A model generated the notes under the pieces. The model was given only the letters and a program-made list of their open reading frames with translations, had not been told where the DNA came from and made no database searches. Of a stretch of 64,000 bases of DNA, positions 53,966 to 63,478 are shown piece after piece. This DNA comes from Rhizobium sp. 007. Lineage in GTDB: Bacteria > Pseudomonadota > Alphaproteobacteria > Rhizobiales > Rhizobiaceae. Made by a program: the position numbers and the translations under genes. The stretch spans positions 930,001-994,000 of the forward strand of contig NZ_CP064187.1 of assembly GCF_015353075.1 (NCBI RefSeq). The letters run 5' to 3'. Position 1 is the stretch's first letter. Each line of letters opens with the position of its first letter.

Positions 53966-55228
53966 ATGAGACGGGTCGTCATCACCGGTACCGGTATGGT
54001 ATCACCCTTGGGATGCGGAACTGAAGTGACGTGGTCGCGGTTGCTCGCCGGCCGCAGCGGCGCCCGCCTTGTCACCGAATTCGAGGTGGATGATCTCCCT
54101 GCCAAGATTGCCTGCCGCATTCCGGTTGGTGATGGCACAGAGGGCACATTCAACCAGGATGACTGGATGGAGCCGAAGGAACAGCGCAAGGTCGATCCCT
54201 TCATCATCTACGGCATGGCCGCTGCCGACATGGCGCTGAATGACGCCGGCTGGCATCCTGAGAACGACGAGGACCAGATCGCGACCGGCGTGCTGATCGG
54301 CTCCGGCATCGGCGGCATCGAGGGTATCGTCGAGGCGGGCTATACGCTCCGCGATAAGGGCCCGCGCCGCATCTCGCCCTTCTTCATTCCCGGCCGCCTG
54401 ATCAACCTCGTATCCGGCCAGGTCTCGATCCGCCACAAGCTTAGGGGGCCGAACCACTCGGTCGTCACCGCCTGCTCGACTGGCGCGCACGCCATCGGCG
54501 ATGCTGCCCGTATGATCGCGCTCGGCGATGCCGATGTCATGGTCGCGGGCGGTACGGAATCGCCGGTCAGCCGCATCTCGCTTGCGGGCTTTGCTGCCTG
54601 CAAGGCGCTTTCCACGCAGCACAACGACGATCCTGAGAAAGCATCGCGTCCCTACGATCGCGACCGCGACGGCTTCGTCATGGGCGAAGGCGCCGGTATC
54701 ATCGTTCTCGAAGAGCTGGAACACGCCAAGGCGCGTGGCGCGAAGATCTACGCCGAAATCGTCGGCTACGGCCTCTCGGGCGACGCCTACCACATCACCG
54801 CGCCGGCGGAAGACGGTGACGGCGCGCAGCGCTGCATGGCCATGGCGCTGAAGCGCGCCGGTCTGACGGCTGCAGATGTCGATTATATCAACGCGCATGG
54901 CACGTCGACCATGGCCGATACGATCGAGCTTGGCGCCGTCGAGCGTCTGGTCGGCAATGCGGCATCGAAGATTTCGATGTCTTCGACCAAGTCGGCGACC
55001 GGCCATCTGCTGGGCGCAGCCGGTGCCATCGAGGCGATTTTCGCGACGCTTGCGATCCGCGACAATGTCGCTCCGCCGACGCTCAATCTCGATAATCCCG
55101 AGCGCGAAACGGCGATCGATCTTGTCCCGCACAAGGCTCGTCAGCGAGAAATCAATGTTGCACTCTCGAATTCCTTCGGATTCGGCGGTACGAATGCATC
55201 GCTGGTGCTGCGCCGCTATACTGCCTGA
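53966..55228 (+). CDS. fabF: Beta-ketoacyl-ACP synthase II
   Basis: A 420-residue condensing enzyme that lengthens acyl-ACP. The nucleophilic cysteine is in VVTACSTGAHAIGDA (about residue 170), with active-site histidines in INAHGTST (about 310) and TKSATGHLLGAAG (about 348). The start is ATG 53966 (MRRVVITGTGMVSPLG); an earlier frame start at 53924 lies within the acpP terminator. GGGGAAG about eight bases upstream is the likely ribosome binding site. Confidence 0.97.
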   Translation: MRRVVITGTGMVSPLGCGTEVTWSRLLAGRSGARLVTEFEVDDLPAKIACRIPVGDGTEGTFNQDDWMEPKEQRKVDPFIIYGMAAADMALNDAGWHPENDEDQIATGVLIGSGIGGIEGIVEAGYTLRDKGPRRISPFFIPGRLINLVSGQVSIRHKLRGPNHSVVTACSTGAHAIGDAARMIALGDADVMVAGGTESPVSRISLAGFAACKALSTQHNDDPEKASRPYDRDRDGFVMGEGAGIIVLEELEHAKARGAKIYAEIVGYGLSGDAYHITAPAEDGDGAQRCMAMALKRAGLTAADVDYINAHGTSTMADTIELGAVERLVGNAASKISMSSTKSATGHLLGAAGAIEAIFATLAIRDNVAPPTLNLDNPERETAIDLVPHKARQREINVALSNSFGFGGTNASLVLRRYTA

Positions 55229-55345
55229 AGGCGGTTTTTGACAGGACGGGAGGACGGGCCAGTACCTTTCGGGAGGGTGGCCTACCTGTTTTTTGCCGTA
55301 TTGCTTCTTAAAACAGCGGACAGGGCCAAGTTTAGAGGATTGCCG

Positions 55346-56566
55346 GTGAGCGATACGAATCAGAGCAACGACGCGGCGGGCCACAACGGCCATCCGGCGC
55401 AGAACGGGCCGATCATTCCGAAGTCGCCCAATGAAGCGCTGCGCCCGGAACGCGTTCCGGAGCCGCCGAAGCGCTCGAAGAAGGCGCGCAGCCAGGTCGT
55501 CATCTTCCTGAACTTCCTGATGACGATGGTCGTGCTTGCCTGCGCCGCCGGCATCTTCGCCTTCTACTACGCGATCTCCAGTTACCAGGACCCCGGTCCG
55601 CTGGAGACGAACACCAATTTCATCGTGCGCAGCGGCGCGGGCCTTTCGGAAATCGCCACCAATCTCGAGCGCAACAACATCGTCTCCGACGCCCGCATCT
55701 TCCGCTATCTCACGGCGACGTACCTGAACGAGGGCGAGAGCCTGAAGGCCGGCGAATACGAGATCAAGGCGAAGGCTTCCATGAACGACATCATGGAACT
55801 GCTGAAGTCCGGTAAATCGATCCTCTATTCGATCTCCTTCCCGGAGGGCCTGACGGTGCGCCAGATGTTCAACCGCATGAGCGGGGATACCGTCCTCGAA
55901 GGCGAGCTGCCGACGGCGCTGCCGCCCGAAGGCAGCCTGCGTCCCGATACCTACAAGTTCTCCCGCGGCACGAAACGCTCCGAGATCATCGACCAGATGG
56001 CTGCAGAGCAGAAAAAGCTCGTCGACCAGATCTGGGAGAAACGCGATCCTTCGGTCTCGCTGAAATCCAAGGAAGAGTTCGTGGTACTTGCTTCGATCGT
56101 CGAGAAGGAGACTGGCATTCCCGACGAGCGCGCGCATGTCGCATCCGTTTTCCTCAACCGGCTCGCCAAAGGCATGCGGCTTCAGTCCGATCCGACGATC
56201 ATCTACGGCCTCTTCGGTGGTGACGGCAAGCCTGCCGACCGGCCGATCTACCTGTCGGACCTGAAGAAGGAAACGCCTTACAACACTTACGTGATCAAGG
56301 GCCTGCCGCCGACGCCAATCGCAAATCCCGGCCGTGATGCCCTGGAAGCGGCGGCCAATCCCTGGAAGACGGCGGACCTCTATTTCGTTGCCGACGGCAC
56401 CGGCGGCCACGTTTTTGCGGCGACGCTCGAAGAGCACAATGCCAACGTCAAGCGCTGGCGCAAGCTCGAAGCTGACAAGGGCGCCGATCCGAATATCGTG
56501 GTTGACGGCCAGCCGGAGGCCCAGGCCGAGCCGGCGGCTCAGCAGAAGAAAAAGAAGACGAACTGA
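55346..56566 (+). CDS. mltG: Endolytic murein transglycosylase MltG
   Basis: A 406-residue YceG-type enzyme that cuts nascent peptidoglycan and limits glycan length. A proline-rich cytoplasmic start is followed by one membrane helix (about residues 58-80), a LysM-like domain (TNFIVRSGAGLSEIATNLE) and the catalytic YceG domain with LASIVEKETGIPDERAHVASVFLNRL, whose ETG glutamate is catalytic, and DPTIIYGL. The start is GTG 55346, after GAGGAT. The C-terminus is Gln/Lys-rich and disordered. Located between fabF and yicC as in many proteobacteria. Confidence 0.93.
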   Translation: MSDTNQSNDAAGHNGHPAQNGPIIPKSPNEALRPERVPEPPKRSKKARSQVVIFLNFLMTMVVLACAAGIFAFYYAISSYQDPGPLETNTNFIVRSGAGLSEIATNLERNNIVSDARIFRYLTATYLNEGESLKAGEYEIKAKASMNDIMELLKSGKSILYSISFPEGLTVRQMFNRMSGDTVLEGELPTALPPEGSLRPDTYKFSRGTKRSEIIDQMAAEQKKLVDQIWEKRDPSVSLKSKEEFVVLASIVEKETGIPDERAHVASVFLNRLAKGMRLQSDPTIIYGLFGGDGKPADRPIYLSDLKKETPYNTYVIKGLPPTPIANPGRDALEAAANPWKTADLYFVADGTGGHVFAATLEEHNANVKRWRKLEADKGADPNIVVDGQPEAQAEPAAQQKKKKTN

Positions 56567-56580
56567 TTTCGGAGGCTCGG

Positions 56581-57468
56581 ATGGCTTTGCAGTCCATGAC
56601 CGGTTTTGCGCGGCGCGAGGGAACGAGCGGCCGCTGGCGCTGGGCTTGGGAACTGCGGTCGGTCAACGGCAAGGGGCTCGACCTACGCCTTCGCCTGCCG
56701 CCGGGCCTCGAGCGCATGGAAACAGACGTTCGCCGCATTACGGGTGAACAGTTCAGCCGCGGCAACATGCAGGCCAACCTTTCGGTTTCGGCAGCCGAAA
56801 ACCGCTTCGAAACGGTTCTCAATCAGGACGCTCTGGCCAATGTGCTTGCAATGCGTGACCAGCTTGCAGGCGTCATCGATCCGGCGCCTCTGACCCTCGA
56901 AACGCTGCTTTCGATCCGCGGACTCGTCGAATTTCGCGAGACGGAGGACAGCGAAGAAGAAATCGCCGCCCGCGATGCGGACGTCACCAGGGGCCTGCTG
57001 GCTGCACTTGATGACCTCAAGCTCATGCGGGAACAGGAGGGGGCTGCACTGTCTCGCGTGCTGCTCAATCATGTTTCGACGATCGAGGACTTGACGCACG
57101 CGATCGAACGCGACCCGTCGCGCACGCCGCAGGAGATTTGCGCGCGCATCAAGGCGCAGGTTGCCTTGCTGATGGACGGAGCGGGCGCGCTCGACCGCGA
57201 CAGGCTGCATGCGGAGGCCGCTCTGCTTGCGACGAAGGCCGATTTGCGCGAAGAAATCGACCGGCTGAAGGCGCATGTCGCGGCCGCACGGGATCTGTTG
57301 GGCCGCGGCGGCCCGGTCGGCCGCAAGCTCGATTTCCTTGCACAGGAATTTAACCGCGAATCGAATACCATCTGTTCGAAGTCGAATGCCTCGGCGGTCA
57401 CTGCCGCCGGCATCGAACTGAAAGTCGTCATCGACCAGTTCCGCGAACAGGTCCAGAATCTGGAGTAG
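56581..57468 (+). CDS. yicC: YicC family endoribonuclease
   Basis: A 295-residue YicC/YloC-type protein, shown in E. coli and Bacillus relatives to be a metal-dependent RNase. MTGFARREG at about residues 5-13 and WELRSVNGKGLDLRLRLP at about 23-40 are the N-terminal family blocks; the C-terminus EFNRESNTICSKSNASAVTAAGIELK has the conserved NTICSK residues. ATG 56581 is close after mltG (14 bases), and gmk starts four bases after its stop, so the three are probably one transcript. Confidence 0.94.
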   Translation: MALQSMTGFARREGTSGRWRWAWELRSVNGKGLDLRLRLPPGLERMETDVRRITGEQFSRGNMQANLSVSAAENRFETVLNQDALANVLAMRDQLAGVIDPAPLTLETLLSIRGLVEFRETEDSEEEIAARDADVTRGLLAALDDLKLMREQEGAALSRVLLNHVSTIEDLTHAIERDPSRTPQEICARIKAQVALLMDGAGALDRDRLHAEAALLATKADLREEIDRLKAHVAAARDLLGRGGPVGRKLDFLAQEFNRESNTICSKSNASAVTAAGIELKVVIDQFREQVQNLE

Positions 57469-57471
57469 GAC

Positions 57472-58134
57472 ATGAAACCGGCGAAAGCCTCGCCCGTTCC
57501 GATCGCTCGCCGCGGTCTGATGCTCGTCATCTCGTCGCCCTCGGGCGCGGGAAAGTCGACGATTGCGCGGACGCTGCTTGCGCAGGATAGCCAGATCGGC
57601 CTCTCAGTCAGCGTGACGACCCGCCAGCGGCGCCCGAGTGAGGTCGAGGGCATTCACTACCACTTCAAGAGCATCCGCGAATTCGAGCGACTGCGCGATT
57701 CCGATGCGCTGTTGGAATGGGCTGAAGTGCACGGCAATTTCTACGGCACGCCGCGCGAACCGGTGGAAGCAGCGATGGCCGAAGGCCGCGACATGCTTTT
57801 CGACATCGATTGGCAGGGCGCCCAGCAGCTGCAGGAGAAGATGTCGGCAGATGTCGTATCCATCTTCGTGCTGCCGCCGACGATGACCGAGTTGCAATCA
57901 CGGCTTCACCGCCGTGCGGAAGATTCGGAAGAGGTCATCGCCCAGCGGCTTGCCAATTCGCGCGCCGAAATCGCCCATTGGCGGGAATATGACTATGTCA
58001 TCGTCAACGACGATCTCGATACTGCCTTCGACGCCGTGCAGTCGATCGTGAAGGCCGAGCGCCTGCGCCGCGACCGGCGGCACGGCATCTACGATTTCGT
58101 CACCAAACTGCTGGAAGAGACGCCGGTCCTTTAA
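57472..58134 (+). CDS. gmk: Guanylate kinase
   Basis: A 220-residue guanylate kinase converting GMP to GDP. The P-loop is [10 protein letters not shown] (about residues 18-27); [16 protein letters not shown] and the HYHF and GNFYGTP segments bind GMP. Length is normal. It directly follows yicC and overlaps rsmA tail to tail by four bases. With rsh at 1.8 kb it supplies the guanine pool for (p)ppGpp, although the genes are far apart. Confidence 0.97.
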   Translation: MKPAKASPVPIARRGLMLVISSPSGAGKSTIARTLLAQDSQIGLSVSVTTRQRRPSEVEGIHYHFKSIREFERLRDSDALLEWAEVHGNFYGTPREPVEAAMAEGRDMLFDIDWQGAQQLQEKMSADVVSIFVLPPTMTELQSRLHRRAEDSEEVIAQRLANSRAEIAHWREYDYVIVNDDLDTAFDAVQSIVKAERLRRDRRHGIYDFVTKLLEETPVL

Positions 58135-58958
58135 AGCGAATTCGCGAGCAGGCAGAATTCCTCGACGGATAGCGTTTCGGCGCGGCGCTGCGAGTCTATA
58201 CCCACCTTGTTGAGCAGATTCTCGCCGCCGAGCGGCTTGAGGCTCTGGCGAAGCATCTTGCGCCGCTGACCGAAGGCCGCATGTGTTACTCTTTCAAGAT
58301 TGGCGACGGCGCAGGGGATGGGGTTTGCCTTCGGCGTCAGATGCACCACCGTCGACGTCACCTTCGGAGGCGGCGTGAAGGCTTGCGGCGATACGTCGAA
58401 AGCCATGCGGGCTTCGGCGCGCCAGCCGCAGAGTACGCCGAGGCGGCCATAGTGGTCGTCATCCTGTTCGGCGACGATGCGCTCGCCGACTTCTTTCTGG
58501 AACATCAGCGTCAAGGATTCCCAAAATGGCGGCCACTCTTTTGGCAGCAGCCAATTTACCAGCAGTTGCGTGCCGACATTGTACGGAAGATTGGCGATGA
58601 TCTTGACGGGTCCCCCAGGCGCCAGCGCCTCGAAATCGGTCTTCAGCGCATCGCCGCCCATGACCTCGAGCCTGCCAGGATAATGAGCGGATATTTCCGC
58701 CAGTGCTGGCAGGCAGCGCGGATCACGCTCGACGGCAATCACCTTCTTCGCACCCAGCGCCAGGATGGCGCGCGTCAGCCCGCCGGGTCCAGGTCCCACT
58801 TCGAAGACGGTGCAGCCTTCCAGCGATCCTGCCGTGCGGGCGACTTTCTGCGTCAGGTTGAGGTCGAGAAGGAAGTTTTGCCCGAGCGCCTTGCGCGCAT
58901 CAAGGCCGTGACGCTGGATCACGTCGCGAAGCGGCGGCAGACCATCGAGCGCAGCCAT
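58131..58958 (-). CDS. rsmA: 16S rRNA (adenine(1518)-N(6)/adenine(1519)-N(6)) dimethyltransferase
   Basis: A 275-residue KsgA/RsmA enzyme dimethylating the two adenines near the 3' end of 16S r[18 protein letters not shown] (about residues 51-65) is the SAM motif, [13 protein letters not shown] (about 120) the catalytic NLPY, and [10 protein letters not shown] at the start is the family block. The ATG shares one base with the pdxA stop (TGATG), typical of coupled translation. Part of the lptG-lptD-surA-pdxA-rsmA string. Confidence 0.96.
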   Translation of the reverse strand: MAALDGLPPLRDVIQRHGLDARKALGQNFLLDLNLTQKVARTAGSLEGCTVFEVGPGPGGLTRAILALGAKKVIAVERDPRCLPALAEISAHYPGRLEVMGGDALKTDFEALAPGGPVKIIANLPYNVGTQLLVNWLLPKEWPPFWESLTLMFQKEVGERIVAEQDDDHYGRLGVLCGWRAEARMAFDVSPQAFTPPPKVTSTVVHLTPKANPIPCAVANLERVTHAAFGQRRKMLRQSLKPLGGENLLNKVGIDSQRRAETLSVEEFCLLANSL

Positions 58959-59980
58959 CAGCGGTGTTCCGCGGGACGACTGAGATGGGCTGCAAGCTTG
59001 AGGGCGGCAATCAGGCTCTTTTCGCGCGCGATGCCCTTGCCGGCAATGCCAAAAGCTGTGCCATGATCCGGCGATGTCCGCACGAAAGGCAGGCCGAGCG
59101 TCACATTGACGGAATCGTCGAAGCCGAGCGCCTTGACCGGGATCAGGGCCTGATCGTGATACATGCAGACCGCGACATCATACCGGGCGCGAGCCTCGTC
59201 GTGGAACATGGTATCGGCGGGCAGGGGGCCGATCGCGTCGATGCCCTCGGAGCGCAGAAGCTGTATGGCGGGATGAATGATGTCTTCGTCCTCGCACCCC
59301 ATCGTTCCGTTTTCGCCGGCATGCGGATTGAGACCGGCGACGGCAAGGCGCGGCCTTTCGATGCCGAAGCGGTGCCTGAGATCGGAATGCGCGATACGGC
59401 AGGTCTCTGCGATCAATTCACCGCTCAAAGCCTGCGGCACGTCCTTGATTGGGATGTGAATGGTAACCGGTATCGCCCGCAACTTCGGTCCGGCAAGCAT
59501 CATCACCGGCCTGACCGGATTGCCGGTCGCGCGGCTCGCGAGATCAGCAAGGAATTCGGTGTGGCCGGGAAACTTGAAGCCGGCCTCGTAAAGAACAGCT
59601 TTGGCGATGGGATTGGTGACGACGCCCTCTGCCTCGCCCTTGACGACCAGCGATACGGCCGTTTCGATCGCGGCGATCGTACCCGTTGCAGTCGCGACAT
59701 GCGGCTCGCCGGCAGCCACCTCGACGCCCGCAGGAACAGGCAGGACGGGGAGAGCATCGGCAAAGACATCCGCGGCCGTTGCGGCGTTCGCTTCGGCTAT
59801 CGCGACGGAAAGATCGAGCTGGCGTGCTCTTACCGCCAGCACGTCAGGATCGCCGATCAGAAAGAAGGGCGGCAGGCCGAGCTCATGCCGCCTCAGCCAG
59901 GCCATCAAGGTTATGTCCGGGCCGATGCCGGCCGGATCGCCTTGCGTCAGCGCAAGCGGGCGCGAAAACGGGGTAGCCAC
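58958..59980 (-). CDS. pdxA: 4-hydroxythreonine-4-phosphate dehydrogenase
   Basis: A 340-residue PdxA acting in the DXP-dependent pyridoxal-phosphate pathway. [12 protein letters not shown] at about residues 15-26, the zinc-binding histidines in [12 protein letters not shown] (near 135) and [13 protein letters not shown] (near 275), and [16 protein letters not shown] [15 protein letters not shown] near 300 are intact. It overlaps rsmA by one base and is six bases after the SurA-like gene, in the order seen in E. coli (surA-pdxA-rsmA). Confidence 0.95.
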   Translation of the reverse strand: MATPFSRPLALTQGDPAGIGPDITLMAWLRRHELGLPPFFLIGDPDVLAVRARQLDLSVAIAEANAATAADVFADALPVLPVPAGVEVAAGEPHVATATGTIAAIETAVSLVVKGEAEGVVTNPIAKAVLYEAGFKFPGHTEFLADLASRATGNPVRPVMMLAGPKLRAIPVTIHIPIKDVPQALSGELIAETCRIAHSDLRHRFGIERPRLAVAGLNPHAGENGTMGCEDEDIIHPAIQLLRSEGIDAIGPLPADTMFHDEARARYDVAVCMYHDQALIPVKALGFDDSVNVTLGLPFVRTSPDHGTAFGIAGKGIAREKSLIAALKLAAHLSRPAEHR

Positions 59981-59985
59981 GGCGG

Positions 59986-60936
59986 TCAGCGATAGATGAT
60001 CTGCGCCTTCTTGCGCAGCTCTTCGAGATATTTGGTAGCGTTTTCGTTTTCCGGGGCGCTCTTGCCAGCCTTGGCCTTGTCCAGATCCTCCTGGCGGAAC
60101 ACGATCTCAGCGGCGGTGTCGTCGGATACCTCGCGCTGGCTGCAGATTGCAAGATATTCCACGCCCTTTTCTGTCACGCGGGTTGCCGTAGTATTGCCCT
60201 TGGCCTGCTCGATCAACGGCTTCCACTCGACCGGAAGCTCCGGTGCCAGCACGCGGCCGAGTTCGCGGACCGATACGTCACGCATCGTTGCTGCAAAGAC
60301 CTTTGCCTGTTCGCAGCCTGGATATTTCGAACGGGAGGCTTCGGCCTCGCTCTTGCGTTTGCCCGTAATGCCTTTCTTCGATTGCGGCACCACGAAGATG
60401 ATCTGCTGAAGCATATATTCGGTCGTGACGGGCTTCTGCTTATTGTTTTCCATCATGCGGCTGACAAGGTCGCTGCTCGACATGCGGGCGCTCGACCCGT
60501 AGCGCGCATTGACGACGCGCGGCCAGCTCATTTGCACGGCAATATACTGCTTGAAGTGATCGGCCCCGACCCCGGCCTGAGTGAGAATTTGCGTAAGCTG
60601 CTCGGTGGAAAGCTTGTTTCCGGACGCAAAACGCACAAAGGACGCATCGACTTCATCCTTGGAGACGGACATGCGCACACGCGAGATTTCCTGACGTTTC
60701 AGGGTCTCGTCAACGAGCGATTCTTCCGCCGTCTTCGCATCGGCCTTCTGGTGCTGGAGACGAAGAAATGCCTGGCGCCTTGCGACATCGCCCGTGGTCA
60801 GTGCCACCCCGTTGACGACGGCCTTGACTTCGCTGGCTGCAAATGCGGAACCGCTTTGTGGCTGAGCAAGCGCCGCGAGCACACAGAACGCAGCGCCGGC
60901 AAACAGAGTCGTGACAGTCTTTCTCGCGCCAATCAT
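59986..60936 (-). CDS. SurA-like periplasmic chaperone with degenerate parvulin domain
   Basis: A 316-residue protein with a signal peptide (about residues 1-34, ending AFA) and a SurA N-terminal domain ([20 protein letters not shown], about 38-57) that continues to about 170. The following part keeps the parvulin outline (a [13 protein letters not shown] segment and [19 protein letters not shown]) but the usual HIL start reads LQQIIFVVP, so catalytic isomerase activity is doubtful. Two cysteines flank this part (PGCEQ and AICSQ). It lies between lptD and pdxA, where surA sits in E. coli, fitting a role in outer-membrane protein assembly. Confidence 0.85.
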   Translation of the reverse strand: MIGARKTVTTLFAGAAFCVLAALAQPQSGSAFAASEVKAVVNGVALTTGDVARRQAFLRLQHQKADAKTAEESLVDETLKRQEISRVRMSVSKDEVDASFVRFASGNKLSTEQLTQILTQAGVGADHFKQYIAVQMSWPRVVNARYGSSARMSSSDLVSRMMENNKQKPVTTEYMLQQIIFVVPQSKKGITGKRKSEAEASRSKYPGCEQAKVFAATMRDVSVRELGRVLAPELPVEWKPLIEQAKGNTTATRVTEKGVEYLAICSQREVSDDTAAEIVFRQEDLDKAKAGKSAPENENATKYLEELRKKAQIIYR

Positions 60937-61068
60937 GTGTCGATCCTTCCCATAGACGCTGCGGCAGCACGTGCGCGTGAACACAGCTTTACCGAGGTCG
61001 AAGCCGCCTCCAAGCGACATTCCTATGCCTCATAACCCGATTGACGGCAATGTCCTGCATAGTGTTGC

Positions 61069-61097
61069 GGCGAAAGAAAGGCTCGCTTTCTTTCGCC
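61069..61097 (-). ncRNA. Perfect 12-bp hairpin between lptD and the SurA-like gene
   Basis: GGCGAAAGAAAG (61069-61080) and CTTTCTTTCGCC (61086-61097) pair perfectly around a 5-base loop. It is 15 bases beyond the lptD stop. There is no T-tract on the minus strand, so it is better read as a transcript-protecting, attenuating or processing hairpin than as a full terminator. Confidence 0.6.
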
Positions 61098-61111
61098 GTC
61101 CAATATCGCAA

Positions 61112-63478
61112 TCAATTATTGTAGATATTCTTTTCGATATCGTCAGAATATCCGACGTTGACATCGCCGAGCGTGCGGAACGTAAGTCTGGCGCCAATGC
61201 TCCAGTCGCTTGCCGACTCGTCGCTTGTATCGCGTTTTGAAGTATAGGCGATCGTGAAGATCGTGCATTCGTCTTCATAGGAGAGGCCGAGCGTCTTCCT
61301 GCTGATGACGTCGTTGTTGAGATCCCACGCAATGCCGCCGAAGACGGACCAGTAGTCCCTGAACTTGACCGTTGCCTTGGTCTGGATTTCATCACCGCCT
61401 TCGGCGGACCCGTAATCCGGCTGAGGCGAAATGTGGGTGTAAAGAAGCTGGCTCTGGAATGTATCGGTCTGGAACCCGGCCGTCAGATCGCCACGGCGAA
61501 AAGAGAGATCCTTCTCGTCCAGACGGTACGAGGCGGCGAGGGAAAGGCCCTGCGGCGTCTCGATGCCGCCCAGCCCGACATAGTCGGAACGGTCGGTCTC
61601 AAGACCCGAATTCGCCCCCGCATTCACGAGATCGTCCGTGGCGAACGAGTTCTGGCCGGCAAGATGATAGGACTGGCCGAAAATGCCGTGAAGTTTGTAG
61701 CCGTTGTCGAAGGTGCCGGTGTACTGGAAGCCGATATTGGCACGCGTGCCGCCCTCGATGCGATCGTAACCCGAGAACTTGTCGCGCTCGAAGAGCGACG
61801 TCGCGTCGAAGACGAAGCTCTGCGCGTCCTCGTTGGGCAGGGCGCCCGCCAGAGACTCATCGGGACGGGCGTAGATTTGGGCGATCGGCTCGAAGACATG
61901 CGTGCTGTTGGCCGTCGTCATCAGAATCGGATAGCGCGCTTCCAGGCCGGCGGTGATCATCCCGCGCGTTGCGCCATCACCGTTTTCGAAGTCGCCGTCG
62001 TATACGGACGTCCCGCTGATGGAGTTGGGATCGTCCACATTCAGCGCCAGTGCATCGCCGCGCGCGGCGAGCAGAGGCGTGATGAGTACGCCCTGCGGCG
62101 TCACGAAAGTTCGCTTCCACTCGAGTTCCCCGGTCAGACGCGATGTCTGCCCCTTCAATGAGAAGCGATCATCACCTACGGGGTTGTCGAAGAAACTGTC
62201 ATGCGTGCGCGAAATATTCGTGAAGTTGACGTCGAGCGACAATTCGCCGCCGGCCAGCGGCTGCGGAGCCACGGCATGATAGTCTATCACGGGATAGACG
62301 ATCGCCTGCTGCTTTTCTTCCTCGCTATGCGGGTCGGAGTCCTGAACGTCGAAGTAGAACGATCTGATGTCGAAGTAATTCCGCTTCCCGAGGCCGGTCA
62401 GGTAGACTTGGTTGACATGGGTTGTCTCGTTGAACCCTCTGAGTTCGTAGGTACGCGAGAAGTTATTATCGCTCTGCACCATGACATCCCAGCCGAATGC
62501 CCAGCGGGGATTGATCTTGAACTCCGCCTTGGATCCGATCATTCCGCGGTCATCGGCCTCCTGGTCGCTTGTTCCCTCGGTGAAGCTCTCCGGGCGCATC
62601 TGGTTGATGCCCGCTACGCGCAGGGTATGCGTGCCGTTCTCGAAACGCTGCCGGAACTCCGCGTCGAGCAGGAAGCCCTGATTCGTGTAGCCGGTGCCGC
62701 TGACCGTCAGGTCCATGCTGGGCGAGAAGACATAGTAGTAGGGAACGGTAACGCCGAATCCGAGGTTTTCCGATGTACTGAAACTCGGAAACAGAAAGCC
62801 GGACTTCCTCTTGACCGTCTGGTCCGGGACCTCGATCCAGGGGAGGAAGGCGATCGGATGGCCGAGCAATTCGAAGCGTGCCTTCTCCAGCCGGATGGTA
62901 TGTTTTTCGCCATTCTGAATGACGCGCTCGGCCTTGACTTGCCAGAAAGGCGGTCGTTCCGGCCGTTCGGCGCAGGGAAGGCATGCGGTGTAGACGCCCT
63001 TGTTGAGGATCATCAGATTGTCGTTGACGCGCTCACCGCTTTCGGCCGCGATGCGCGTGTTGTCCGTGGTCTCGATACGCAACGCATTGACGAAGCCTTC
63101 GGCGAAGTCGTCGGTCACATCGAGCTTGTCGGAATACATGCGGTTGCCGTCGGGGCTGATCAGCTCGATATTGCCGACCGCCATCATGCGGCCCGTCTTC
63201 TGGTTGTATTCCACGCGCTGGGCCACCATTCTGTAGCCCGCATAGTTGATCTGGACGCCCCCGACTGCGGAGACGATCTGCTGGTCCCTGTTGTAGACGA
63301 GCTCGTTGGCCGAAAGCATCATTTTCGCTTCGGGATCGATCTTCGGCTGCAGCCTCTGCAACGTCGAATTCTCCTGCGCGAACACAGCAGGAATGCTTCC
63401 AGAATAGCCAAGCAGAGTCGCCCCTGCGAGCAGGGCAACCAACTGTTTACTAAAAGTCTTGCGGTCGCCTGCCGCCAC
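61112..63478 (-). CDS. lptD: LPS assembly protein LptD
   Basis: A 788-residue outer-membrane beta-barrel that inserts lipopolysaccharide into the outer leaflet. It has a signal peptide (about residues 10-32, ending VFA), an N-terminal jellyroll OstA-like domain (about 45-190, beginning AKMMLSANELVYN), and a long beta-barrel region to the end (SGFLFPSFSTSENLGFGVTVPYYY). The final YSDDIEKNIYNN does not match the usual barrel-ending aromatic but the frame is intact. The start is GTG 63478, sharing one base with the lptG stop (TAGTG), with AGGAGG seven bases upstream. Confidence 0.94.
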   Translation of the reverse strand: MAAGDRKTFSKQLVALLAGATLLGYSGSIPAVFAQENSTLQRLQPKIDPEAKMMLSANELVYNRDQQIVSAVGGVQINYAGYRMVAQRVEYNQKTGRMMAVGNIELISPDGNRMYSDKLDVTDDFAEGFVNALRIETTDNTRIAAESGERVNDNLMILNKGVYTACLPCAERPERPPFWQVKAERVIQNGEKHTIRLEKARFELLGHPIAFLPWIEVPDQTVKRKSGFLFPSFSTSENLGFGVTVPYYYVFSPSMDLTVSGTGYTNQGFLLDAEFRQRFENGTHTLRVAGINQMRPESFTEGTSDQEADDRGMIGSKAEFKINPRWAFGWDVMVQSDNNFSRTYELRGFNETTHVNQVYLTGLGKRNYFDIRSFYFDVQDSDPHSEEEKQQAIVYPVIDYHAVAPQPLAGGELSLDVNFTNISRTHDSFFDNPVGDDRFSLKGQTSRLTGELEWKRTFVTPQGVLITPLLAARGDALALNVDDPNSISGTSVYDGDFENGDGATRGMITAGLEARYPILMTTANSTHVFEPIAQIYARPDESLAGALPNEDAQSFVFDATSLFERDKFSGYDRIEGGTRANIGFQYTGTFDNGYKLHGIFGQSYHLAGQNSFATDDLVNAGANSGLETDRSDYVGLGGIETPQGLSLAASYRLDEKDLSFRRGDLTAGFQTDTFQSQLLYTHISPQPDYGSAEGGDEIQTKATVKFRDYWSVFGGIAWDLNNDVISRKTLGLSYEDECTIFTIAYTSKRDTSDESASDWSIGARLTFRTLGDVNVGYSDDIEKNIYNN

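Noticed and set aside
54002..56437. Very long open frame (over 800 codons) on the minus strand opposite fabF and mltG
   Set aside because: It is antisense to two clearly recognised genes, has Arg/Asp/Gly-biased composition expected from the complement of GC-rich codons, and shows no family motif.
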